From contig CM065818.1 of the NCBI GenBank assembly GCA_033398695.1, positions 55,026,001 through 55,090,000 on the forward strand: a stretch of DNA of 64,000 nucleotides. Reading direction: 5' to 3'. Shown in pieces: positions 46,891-57,482 of the stretch (position 1 is the stretch's first letter; each line of letters starts with the position of its first letter). This DNA is from Orobanche coerulescens (Eukaryota > Streptophyta > Magnoliopsida > Lamiales > Orobanchaceae). Position numbers and translations under genes: made by a program. Below the pieces are notes generated by a model. The model did no database searches and was not told the origin of the DNA. It saw only the letters and a list, made by a program, of their open reading frames with translations.

Positions 46891-49800
46891 CGTAATACCC
46901 GAAATTTCGGACTTGCTAATTTTCTTTTTTTTTTGGCGGGAGTCCGTGTTGACGACTCGCTCGTGACCGTTTCGTTATTATGAGAATAATTCATTCTGCA
47001 CTTTTGGACGTCCGAGTTCGTTTCGGTGTCGTTTTGTTGAATTCCATCTTCTTAAGCGGCTTTTCCGCACTTGAGTTCGATTCGTGCGAATCTCGTCCGA
47101 AACTATTGTTTCGAGTTTCTCGTAAGTTCATTTAATGTTATTATTCATGTTGCGAGCTTTGGATTGGTGTTTCGATCATGTATCGTGTATTTCGGACGTT
47201 TTGGGCCATTTTTGTAATTTCCCAAAGTTTGGGGTAATTACTTTCCGTTGTCGAATTTCGATCCTTCGGATGGTCGGAATCGTGTGTTCTCTTAGCGCTT
47301 AGATTCATCTTTGCGAGTACTTAGTAACCGTATCTTTGTTTCATATTCAGGTTTGGGTTTCGGGGTCGTCCGGGCCGTCGGAGTTGGCCACGGCCGAGTC
47401 ACGGCTGCACCTTTTGGGCCAGGGGCCCGCCTGGCCGAGTTACAGCTGTAAGGTGCCGGATACAGCCATAAGGGGCTAGGCAGGTTCCGGACGAATGCCG
47501 GTTACGGCCGTAAGGCGTGATCGGGTACGGCCGTAAGGTGCTAGGCAGGTTCCGGACGAATGCCGGTTACGGCGGTAAGGCGTGATCGGGTACGGCCGTA
47601 AGGTGCTAGGCAGGTTCCGGACGAATGCCGGTTACGGCCATAAGGCGTGATCGGGTACGGCCGTAAGGTGCTGGGAAGCATCCGGACGAAGGCCGGTTAC
47701 GGCCGTAAGGCGGACTGGCTACGGCCGTACGTGGTCGGCAGGCTGCTGGGCAGTATATATATGATCGAAAAGACCGGTTTACACCTATTTTTCTCATTCT
47801 TCTCTTTTCCTTTCCATGGTTGGGGCTTGGAGAACATGAAGAGATGTTGTTCAACTATCAATCCACAAAGTTCTTGAGTTTTTAACATCGATCAATCATC
47901 CCATAACCTCCTCCAATCTACCGAATCAAGGTTAGATTTCTTAAAAATCTAGTTATGAGGAAATTGGGGTTTTTGTTGGATTTCGTCCGTTTGATCCGTA
48001 ATAACTTAGATTATTGATGGATTATTGGTTATTATGTTGTATTCTATCAATTTCCTTGTTGTTCCATGGTTTGATTGCTAAGAATTCATCGTTTGGTCGA
48101 GTTCTTAATCGACGCCTTGAAGGTGTCCGATAAACGGTCTTAGAGGGGGATTCGGGCGTTCTACGATTATTCTTCTTTGTATGATCGTTGATTTATTAAT
48201 TATATTATGTTAGGGTCGAGTTTCTTGCGAAGAAACCATGTTGAACCCTTCCGTTTGTTGTCGTCTTCCTTTTCGATAGCATCGGGCATTCCGAAGCTTC
48301 CCGGTTGAGCCGTGTCCATTCGTGGTTCCGTGCTCATGGTATCGAGGCAAGTATCTTGCCCATACGTTTCATGTTTCGTTGGCATATTTTTTGATAAATG
48401 ATTTTATGCGAAATCCAATGTTTAATGAACGTAAAAAGGGATCGGTATTTTCTCGATAAATGTTGTCTTTCAACGATAATTCGTATACTTCGTTAATATG
48501 TGTTCTCGGAATATGTGTGTTGGTTTTGTATGTTGAAAGATAATATGATCACTTCGAGTGAGTTTAATAGACCGTAATCCTTTGCCGGAGATTACGTATT
48601 ATTATTGTGTACTTGTTCGGTAAGAACGTAATGTGTGTGATATTAGTTGTTACTCCTTGAAAGGAGGTTGTGATGCTTAATATTGTTTGGCTTGATAAGT
48701 GATTATTGTTGTATGCTTGATGTATGTGATGTGCCTCCGGGTAGGATTGTTGAATCTCCGGGATCCATACTTGCTAGTATGGGCCGGGCGTGACCGTAGG
48801 GTTATCCAATCCAGGTATGTCTTGCGGGGACTCCGAGGTTTGTGGCTTGTTAGCCCAATGTCGAGATAACTTGTGGGGTTATCATCGGGTATGTCTTGCG
48901 GGGACTCCGAGATTCGTGGCTTGTTAGCATGATGCCGGGATAACTTATGGTTGTGATTTGGTTATGAATGTATCTGTACTTGTGGTCACGTGACTGTTGT
49001 TATGGTGACATGTGATTTGGTATGGTTTCCCATTGGGTTATTCACTCGGGTATGTTCTGCGGGAGCATCTGAGGTTCGTGGCTTGTTAGCATGGGACGCG
49101 AATAATCCTAGGGAATATGTGTTTGATGATTTGGGTCGTGGACCCTGTGGTTTATGATTCGGGTCGTGGACCCTGTGATTTATGATTTGGGTCGTGGACC
49201 CTATGTTTCGTGATTTGGGTCTTGGACCCCGTGTTTTGTGAATTGGATTGTGAACCCGTGTTTTATTATCGGAATTGTATTTTGGGAAAGATGATTTTTG
49301 GGCCGCGTCCCCAAGCGTTTTTGAATGACTTGAGAATTCTTTAATCCCCAATGTTTTTACAAACTCCCGAGATCGTAAAATATTTTGTAAGATGTATATT
49401 GGGTTTATTCCCACCTTTCTCATTTTGAACATTTTGATCAAGTGATTTACCTCGGGAAGTATGTTTATGAATTCTAAGTCCTTGGAGTATGATATGTATG
49501 GCTTGTCTTCGTATTTTATACTTGCACTAGCAAAACAGTGGAGTTTTGCTAACCCCCGAGTATTCGGGGGGTGGATGTCTGTTTTTGCATTCAGGTTTTG
49601 GGAGCATAACACAGGGTCAGCGCGAAGGATGATGAAAGATGATCGATACTAATCACATGAGTAACCGTACGTTGAGAATTGGTTCAGTTGTACTTTATTT
49701 TCCGCTGCAGTAATTTTTCCCCATTGTACGAGAGTTTTTGTACTTTGACCCCTGCGTGGGCATGAATTGTAATTGAGTTGTATGTTTTTATTGAAAGACC

Positions 49801-49931
49801 AAGTCAGTCTACTGAGTTATTATAGCCTTAAAGGCATCGTCGAGTTGTTCGTTTGTTGTTACCAGCCTGGTAGATCCTTGAGGAAAGGTTCTACGGCGTG
49901 TAATATCCCTGAGCGGATTGGGGGTGTTACA
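46891..49931 (+). repeat. 5' LTR of copy B
   Basis: 3041 bp. About ten TTACGGCCGTAA-like motifs (47434-47730) are embedded in four direct repeats of about 65 bp (47470-47740, shared GCTAGGCAGGTTCCGGACGA), followed by TATATATATGA at about 47753. A leader with pyrimidine tracts and a weak donor (AAG|GTTAGA, near 47930) comes next. The stem-loop ACCCCCGAGTATTCGGGGGGT (written here in full, 21 bases with loop, split as ACCCCCGAGT and ATTCGGGGGGT) and acceptor TTGCATTCAG lie at 49550-49593. Several GGGTCGTGGACCCT-like inverted repeats occur at 49130-49240. Confidence 0.82.
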
Positions 49932-49935
49932 TAAA

Positions 49936-49947
49936 TGGTATCGGAGC
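49936..49947 (+). promoter_or_regulatory. Primer-binding site of copy B
   Basis: TGGTATCGGAGC, 4 bp after the LTR end, identical to the primer-binding sites of copy A and of the Tekay element. Confidence 0.88.
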
Positions 49948-49971
49948 TTAGGTTGTGGAAACCTAGGCTGT

Positions 49972-51549
49972 TGACACGCTTTTTGTGTAACTATCGCAAG
50001 TGCACGATATCGTATCAAGTAGTAAAGTGGACTTTTTTAGTCCGGTTTATCGATCCCACAAGGAAGTTATGTTATAATTTGAATTATACACTATTAGTCT
50101 ATTTTTATAGATACTTAAGATGAGTGAAACACACAATTAAAAAGTTTGGTTTAATAATTGCAAAGAAATTGCAATAATAGTTCTAATATTATAAGGAAAT
50201 AAAAAGATAGCAATAATAATAGATTGATTATCGATAAAATGAAATAGTTGGGATTACAAACTTAGTTCGTCATTAGTTATAAAAGATGTATTGGAGATCA
50301 TAAGATGAATTTACTTATTATGTTGTGTAGATTCGGTTTTCCTTAAAAAGACGGTTTCTCTTTCGAACTATAAAATGCCCCTTACATATTGAATCAATCC
50401 ACTATATTTCTATGTTGATTGGCTTCAATACATAGCATTAGGATTTGTGAAAATAACTCAATGAATCATCTAAGGACTAGGGGTATATTTCTATCCCCTA
50501 GAACAACTTAGAGTGAAGATCATTTGATCTAATCAAACATATTTTCTTTCGAAACATATGAAGACCATAAATCTCTTCATTAATTGGCCAAATAAATAAA
50601 GATTGTTAAAACAATGAAAATCACACACAATAATAAGTAATTCATAATATATCTTTATACAAACATAAATAACATGACTAACCTTGTTTATAATCCCAAC
50701 TTAAGAAACTTAGCCCATAAAGGGTTTATTACACATATTACAAGCTTTTGTGGTCATTCTTAGTTGAATCAAGAGAAAGAATTGATCCTAACTCCCTTAG
50801 TAGATAAAGGAGATAGAAACAATAAACTCTCTGAACAACATATGTTGTACCACACTAACAAAGATCACTCAAGAACACAAGTGTGTTCTTCACACAAAAG
50901 GAAAAGTTTACAAGAAAATGGAAAATTATATGATGAATGAATGATGAAGGATCTAAGGGGTCTATTTATACACTTAAAGTCATCTAATAGCTCCAAAACT
51001 CCAGCATTATTACATTATATCGGATCAATGCCAGCCATCCCCTCAATAATACACAAAAAGTATAAAAAATTAGACAAATCATAGCAATCTGTCAAGAGTT
51101 ACGGCCGTAACATTCAGGAGTTACGGCCGTAACTAAGGTGACTTACGGCCGTAACTCCTGAATGTTACGGCCGTAACGTGGCTTCGTAAATTTGCTCATT
51201 TGAAGCTTTGGTAGTTACGTTTTTAGCCCAGAATTCCTCAGACTTTGCGTTTTTGCCCCAGATCTTCTTCGGATGTTAACTTTTGATATATAACTCTGCT
51301 TTTGAATCGGAAAGGCCAAATTCGTCTCGGAAAGCCCTACAACATGAATATATCAAAATTCAATAAATAGAATATTTATTAAACATGTTGTTTCTTGAGT
51401 AATTCAGTTATTTAATCCGATCATCATCCGATAAAAATAAAATTATTAAAACTAATAAATTAAAAGCAAAAAACGAGTAGACTAGCTCAATTATGGGTGA
51501 ATTTTATCGATACAAACCCTGGATAAGTGTACTAAACTGACACTTATCA
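49972..51549 (-). repeat. 3' LTR of Athila A1
   Basis: 1578 bp; on + it reads TGACACGC...CACTTATCA. Four perfect TTACGGCCGTAA palindromes lie at about 51094-51180, about 120 bp upstream (minus strand) of TGTATAAATAGA near 50972-50961. No ORF. Confidence 0.95.
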
Positions 51550-51560
51550 CACCCCCAAAC
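51550..51560 (-). promoter_or_regulatory. Polypurine tract of Athila A1
   Basis: The minus strand reads GTTTGGGGGTG directly before the LTR start TGATAAGTG. Two further near-identical tracts occur inside the element (52776-52792 and 54802-54815). Confidence 0.85.
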
Positions 51561-53415
51561 TTGAATTCTTGCTAGTCCCGAGCAAGACTCTTTATTATTC
51601 ACACTCCAAAAATAAAAACAAAAATCACAAAAATAAGAAAATTAATACACACATAAATTAAAATATAAAAAGAGAAAAGGAGATCAAAATGCCATTAATA
51701 AACAACAACCAGCTTTATACAGTAGATAGAAATGAATCAAGATTCAAAATAAATCTACTAATGTTTTTGAAGTTAAAACACGGTTTTTATTTTGTAATTC
51801 CAAAATGTAAGGTTTTCCCCCCAAAAGGTTGATTATTTCTTTCCCACTCGTGATACACACGACTCCCTTTAATGGTTGCTCTCGATCACTCGTTTATTTT
51901 TCGACTCAATATGAAGAAGAATTTCATTGGCGTCATCAAATATTGTGATTTTTACAAAATTGAGTGTATTGAAATTCACCGCTAATTAATTCAAATCGCT
52001 CATAAACTACATCCCTTTTAGTGATAGCTTTCACACCGTTATTTGCTAACGTGTAGCTCTTTTCACTAACACAATTTCTATCTCATTTTTTTCGTAAAAA
52101 GGTGATAGCTTTCACACCGTTATTTGCTAACGTGTAGCTCTTTTCACCAATTTTTCGAGACGGCGACTACGCACCAACAATGGTTAGTCCTTTATTTTTC
52201 GCAAAATTTAAGACTTCCAAAATTAGGCAGTTGTTGCTGCTCAACACTTCTCCTTTTCATCATTTATTTTTTTAGGTGATAGCTTTCACACCGTTATTTG
52301 CTAACGTGTAGCTCTTTTCACCAATGACTCCTTTTTTTAGGGAATAGAATTTTTGCAGAAAATCATTTTTTAGTTAAGCATGAAAAATCAAAAACTCCAC
52401 AAATTAAGTAAATTTCAGTTTTATTTTTCATCAACCAATTGATTCTTCTTTTCTCAAGGTAACGAATGACTCGATTTTATATGATAATTACAAGGCTTGG
52501 AAAGAGAGATTAAGGCTCAAAAAAAATTTTTTGGAATATACAAAAATTTTTTTTTTGTTTTTTTTTACCGGTTAAAACGATTTTAGAAGTTTGTATATAG
52601 CTAATTTATGGTGTTACTATAAATAAATATATATATATATATATACTAAACCTAATCAATGCCAAATAATAAAAACACACCACACAATACACTAATCAAA
52701 ACATACCACAATGAAAATCCAAATAAAAATCATAGTTCAAAAACCACAAAATAAACACACAAGTACGAAAACATCACCCCCAAACTTATAAGTAAAACTG
52801 TCCTCAGTTTTAAAAAAAAATATAATAGCATGCGAGAAAACAGAAAACTCCCTGAAATTTTAGCTTTGTGATCCTCCAGGTGTGTCGTCAGGGATGTTTA
52901 GAAAACGGAAAAGCTTTTCAAAGCGCTTCTCCGTTTCTAATTGTCGCTCGAGTATTTCATTCGATTTCTCATAATTTCACTGGGATGTTTCTAATCCCTG
53001 AACTCTTTCAAGCAAATTTTCCTCAAAAGCCGTCAACTCATAAGGCATCTTCCTCGGCCTCATATTCCTCTTCCTCGCTACTCTCCTCTTAGGTTCCAAA
53101 CGTGCCCGTTTGCTTCTCAATTGAGTACTTGAAAAATACTACTCCGGCCGCTCGGTCGATCCCCATGTGTTAAAATATCACCCCGCCAAAATTTTGACTC
53201 TCTGGCTCCTGCAAATACCGGTGATAAGGCGGGGTATGGCATTTCTGCCTAGTCGGGACCATGCGGCATAGTGACAAATAGTAGTGTAAATGTGAGTACC
53301 CAAATCCATTTTTACCCTCGGCGGATAACATATAAACCTCGCAGTGGCCAATGGAAACCGTCGTCAGTCGAAGTCGGGTAAATACTCCCACGCCCACATC
53401 CATAAATACTAAGCA
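51561..53415 (-). other. Athila A1 3' untranslated region with hairpin repeats
   Basis: About 1.85 kb between ORF3 and the 3' LTR. It holds three copies of a 48 bp repeat (52020, 52100 and 52273), long T-runs (about 52530-52565) and a second polypurine-like tract at 52776-52792. Remains of a frame continuing ORF3 can be followed to about 53100 (53403-53170 on the minus strand is open), but no domain is recognised there. Confidence 0.6.
52020..52322 (-). repeat. Three dispersed 48 bp repeats with inverted ends
   Basis: Each copy starts GGTGATAGCTTTCACACCG and ends CGTGTAGCTCTTTTCACC, so the ends GGTGA/TCACC and the inner AGCT words can pair. Spacing is about 80 and 173 bp. The copies are almost identical while the DNA between them is not. 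Confidence 0.85.
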
Positions 53416-53922
53416 TCATCCATAAGGTCCGCTTTGGTTGTATCGGGGTTTGATCATCCCAATACTGTCATGCAACTCGCTCACTAACGCCCAGCGTAAA
53501 ACTCTATCATCCGGCACCTCTTCATTAGGCAAGATAGTAATGTCAACCGCGTTAGTACCATTAACCCCCAAAAACTTGTTAATGACATCCTGTGAAAAAT
53601 TTATCGATTTCCCATTCACAGTAGTCTGATGATAAGTAGGTGACCCTACCTGCCCAATGGACTTGTTGAAAGAATTGTAAAAGTTTAGGGTCAAGGTCGG
53701 GTTACCATTTGGGAGATCGGAACGAACTTCTCGGCCGTTGTCTAAGAATTTTTGGATGAAAGGGGTAGTGATTGTGTCTCTATCCGCATGGCCGATGAAA
53801 TCATCAAGATTGAACAATCTTTCCTTAATGCACTTCGTGTTTTGCTTTCTTTGTGGCGGTGCCGGACCTTGAGATGACGAACCGACCTTTTCTTTTCCTT
53901 TTGTTGATTTCTTGATTGCCAT
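53416..53922 (-). CDS. Athila A1 ORF3, 'putative plant transposon protein'-like
   Basis: 168 residues from ATG 53922 to TGA 53418-53416. A basic N-terminus (MAIKKSTKGKEKVGSSSQG) leads into a domain with NLTLNFYNSFNKS-like and FSQDVINKFLGV segments, which resemble the plant transposon-protein domain found downstream of pol in Athila-type elements and sometimes described as the envelope-like ORF. No signal peptide or membrane helix is visible in the readable part, so an envelope role is not supported. The family is usually longer; this ORF is probably truncated by a mutation near 53416. Palindromes at 54430-54660 lie just upstream. Confidence 0.6.
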   Translation of the reverse strand: MAIKKSTKGKEKVGSSSQGPAPPQRKQNTKCIKERLFNLDDFIGHADRDTITTPFIQKFLDNGREVRSDLPNGNPTLTLNFYNSFNKSIGQVGSPTYHQTTVNGKSINFSQDVINKFLGVNGTNAVDITILPNEEVPDDRVLRWALVSELHDSIGMIKPRYNQSGPYG

Positions 53923-54429
53923 CCACGAAATTGAACAAAATCAACTTCTTTTCATCACACGACTATAATCATTAAGCAAAACCAATAAAAACATAAAAAA
54001 ATTCAAAGATTTTCGTTGTGGCATTTCGTCGGACACCTTGAGTTCATAGTTTTTTAACAAGTTTTTCTTATTCAAACTCAAATCCATAAAGCCACCACAA
54101 ATCAATGAATCAAATAACGATACAAATATCAACAATACTCACAAATGAACAAGATTTAATCAAAGAATCATACGGAAATAAGAATCGAAAAACAAATATG
54201 AAGAGAAAAACTACAAACTAAAACTCAAGAATATATAAATTGAAACAAGGATTGAAAGAGAACCTGATGATTATGTGTGAATGTTGATATGTTAATGAAT
54301 TGTATTGATGAATTTGAATTTTTTAGCAAGTAGGGATTGATAGGGGGAAAAAAATCGCTCTCCCGGCCGCTTGTGTCTCGTCTGGTGTGTGTGAAGTGTT
54401 TAAGGACGGTTTTTTTTTTAATACAGACT

Positions 54430-54660
54430 ACTAGTTACGGCCGTAACCTATACAAGTTACGGCCGTAAGTTGCTTTCGTTTTCAAGCGAGGTTTTAAGAT
54501 ACGGCCGTAACACAAAGAAGTTACGGCCGTATGTGACGCTCGTTTTTAGTGGCGGTTTTTAAAGATACGGTAACGTAGCATACTCAGTTACGACCGTAAT
54601 GCGCTTTCGTAAAAATATAATTGGACAACATACGGCCGTATCTAATAACTTACGACCGTA
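54430..54660 (-). promoter_or_regulatory. Second TTACGGCCGTAA cluster, upstream of ORF3
   Basis: Eight exact or near copies (GTTACGGCCGTAACC, ATACGGCCGTAAC, CTTACGACCGTAT and others) over 230 bp, between the integrase end and ORF3. On the minus strand they precede a pyrimidine- and CA-rich leader and the ORF3 ATG (53922), the same order as in the LTR promoter. An internal promoter is inferred. Confidence 0.55.
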
Positions 54661-54889
54661 TTTATTTATATTATTATTATTATTATTTTTTTTTTTTAAA
54701 ACAAAATTATAATTATTATATGTTTGAGAATAATGAAAGAAAGACTCCCTGGATTTTATGAACGATCTGATCCTTGCTGTTGTTGTTGAATCCTTCCGTG
54801 TTACCCCCAAACTTATTTGCGAAATAATAGAGATTGGGGCCTCCCAATAAGCGCTTTGTTTAACGTCCTTAGCTTGACTTCTCGTCAGA

Positions 54890-56110
54890 TTAATTAGGTA
54901 TTTCCAGCATTATGATTGATTTTGCTGTCGAGAATTCTCCTCCCAGATATGGCTTTAACCGTTGACCGTTTACTTTGAAACTCCCGTCGGTTGTATTATA
55001 AATCTCCACAGCTCCATGAGAAAACACCTCTTTGATCGTGTAAGGGCACATCCATCGTGATCGTAGCTTACCCGAAGCAGACGCTTGATCGTGCATTAAA
55101 AAGCGAACTTGGTCTCTGTTTTAAAATCTCTTCTTTGAATTTTGTTGTCATGCCATCTTTTCGTTTTTTCTTTGTAGATTTTGGCATTTTCATATGAGTC
55201 GAGTCGGATTTCATCCAACTCATTTAAGCTGACAACCTTTTCTTTCCAAATTTGTTCGTCAAAGTTTAGTTTTTATAGCCCAAAAGCTCGATGTTCAAGT
55301 TCTCTTTGGCGGTGTGAGCTTTTCCAAAAACCGACGAAATGGAGACATGCCTATCGGTGTCTTATAGCCATTACGTAAGCCCAGAGCGCATCATCCGGCT
55401 TTTCGACCAATCTTTTCGAGATGAGTCGACTGTCATCTCAAGTATACGTTTCAGTTCACGATTGGAAATTTCGACTTGTCCACTGGTTTGTGGGTGATAA
55501 GAGGTAGCGACACGGTGTTTTACTCCGAATTTGGTCAATAGAGCCTTAACATGGTGATTGCGAAATGAGATCCGCCATCACCGATAATAACTCTCGGAGT
55601 TCAAGCGAGTGAATATATTTTTCTTTAGAAAATTTACCACGACCTTAGCTTCGTTTGTTGGTAATCTGTGACCTCCACCCATTTGGATACGTAGTCAGCG
55701 GCTACAAGGATGTATTCATTAGAGAATAATGATGGAAAGGGTCCCATGAAATCAATTCCCCAACGTCGAAGATTTCAACTTCAAGGATGAAATTCATTGG
55801 CATTTCATTTCTTTTGACATGTTTCCATGTCTTTGGCACAGTCACACTTCGAGACAAGTGTATGTGCATCTTTGAACGAGTGGGCCAATAGAATCTGCTT
55901 CAAGAATTTTCTCTTGTTTTTAACCCCAAAATGTCCTCCATAGTGAGAGGAATGACATCTTTCTAATACCTTCTCCATTTCTTCTTCCGGTATGCATCTC
56001 GGATGATTTGATCAGGTCCTCGTCTCGAACAACAGAGGATCTTCCGGTAATAGTATTTCAACTCGGAGAAGAATTTTTCTTTTGATGATGGGAAAAATTT
56101 GGGTGAATTA
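54890..56110 (-). pseudogene. INT: Athila A1 integrase
   Basis: Around 55,540-55,440 the minus strand encodes [20 protein letters not shown] followed by EISNRELKR, the block with the catalytic E of the DDE core. 55096-54890 encodes GKLRSRWMCPYTIKEVFSHG and FKVNGQRLKPYLGG, the C-terminal GPF-like end. Indels break the domain into short frames. Confidence 0.82.
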
Positions 56111-57429
56111 TTCCACTAACAAGGAAATTAACGATGTCGACATACCATGGTGCATTTTGTTTTTCTGGATATTAGAGATTTGGAGCAGTTGTTCATCAGG
56201 AAATACTTCATTTATTTCCTTCTCTTGAGCATTGTTTTGGTCGAGTCTAGAGAGATGATCCGCCACTTGGTTTTCTGTTCCCTTTACGTCTCGATTTCTA
56301 TGTTGAATTCTTGCATAAGTAGAACCCATCGGATTAGCCTTGACTTTGCATCTTGCTTTGTCATTAAATATTTCAAAGCTGAATGATCAGTGTAGACTAT
56401 GACCTTTAATCCCAATAAGTAGGATCGAAATTTGTCAAAGGCATAAACCACTGCAAGCATCTCTTTTCGGTTGTTGTGTAGTTCGGTGAGCATCATTCAT
56501 AGTCTGCTAGCATAATGGATCACTTGCATCATTTTATCCTTCTTCTGGCCCAGTACGGCCCCTACGGCATAATCACTTGCATCGCACATTAAAATGAAAG
56601 GAATAGTCCAATATGGAGAAATGATGATTGGAGCTGATGTAAGCTTATCCTTCAAAGTTGCAAAGGCCACGTGGCATTCATTTGTGAAAAGGAATGGTGT
56701 ATCTTTCTCAAGCAAAGAACAGAGAGGTTTTGCTATTTTTGAGAAATCTTTTATAAACCTCCGATAGAATCCTGCATGTCCGAGAAAACTCCTTACTCCT
56801 TTCACCGAAATTGGTGGAGGAAGTTTTGCAATCACTTGGATCTTTGCCTTATCGACTTCAATTCCATGTTGTGAGATTCTATGGCCAAGTACGATTCCTT
56901 CCTGGACCATAAAGTGACATTTCTCCCAATTGAGAACTAGATTTGTGTCTTCACATCTTTCCAAGACCATGCCTAAGTGAATTAGGCATTTATCAAATGA
57001 ATCTCCGAAAACCGAGAAATCGTCCATGAAAACTTCAATGAATTTTTCAACCATGTCTGAGAATATTGACATCATGCATCTTTGAAATGTGGCTGGAGCA
57101 TTGCACAATCCGAATGGGATTCTTCTATAGGCAAATGTTCCATAAGGGCATGTGAATGTTGTTTTCTCTTGGTCTTCTAGGGCTATTACGATTTGGTTGT
57201 ACCCTGAATAGCCGTCGAGAAAACAGTAGTAAGAATGTCCCGCCAATCTATCTAGCATCTGATCAATAAATGGGAGTGGAAAATGATCTTTTCTTGTCGT
57301 CTTGTTTAGTTTCCTGTAATCAATGCACATTCTCCATCCTGTGATCGGTCGTGTTGGTATAAGTTCATTGTGCTCGTTCTCAATGATCGTGATTCCACTC
57401 TTTTTGGACACCATATGTACAGGGCTCAC
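56111..57429 (-). pseudogene. RT-RH: Athila A1 reverse transcriptase and RNase H
   Basis: 57429-56497 is 310 residues without a stop: GWRMCIDYRKLNKTTRKDHF (31-50), YYCFLDGYSGYNQIVIAL (67-84), RRIPFGLCNAPATFQRC (102-118), catalytic EVFMDDFSVFG (132-142) and GHAGFYRRFIKDFS. RNase H continues in other frames ([20 protein letters not shown] and [12 protein letters not shown] in 56496-56284; VADHLSRLDQN in 56329-56108). RT looks catalytically complete; RNase H is frameshifted. Confidence 0.92.
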
Positions 57430-57482
57430 CCATGGACTATATGAGATTGGATAAATGATTCTGCGTCAAGTAATTTAAGAAT

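Larger units (their letters stand above)
46891..49971 (+). mobile_element. Non-coding Tekay-like element, copy B, left part
   Basis: LTR 46891-49931 (start CGTAATACCC, expected TG; end GGGGGTGTTACA), a primer-binding site and 24 bp of interior, then interruption by an Athila element. It resumes at 61926. The right end of the LTR is homologous to the minus strand of 13358-13707 (copy A). Confidence 0.82.

Noticed and set aside
53416..53922. Envelope protein of an endogenous retrovirus
   Set aside because: No signal peptide, cleavage site or transmembrane helix in the readable part; the sequence resembles the plant transposon-protein domain instead.
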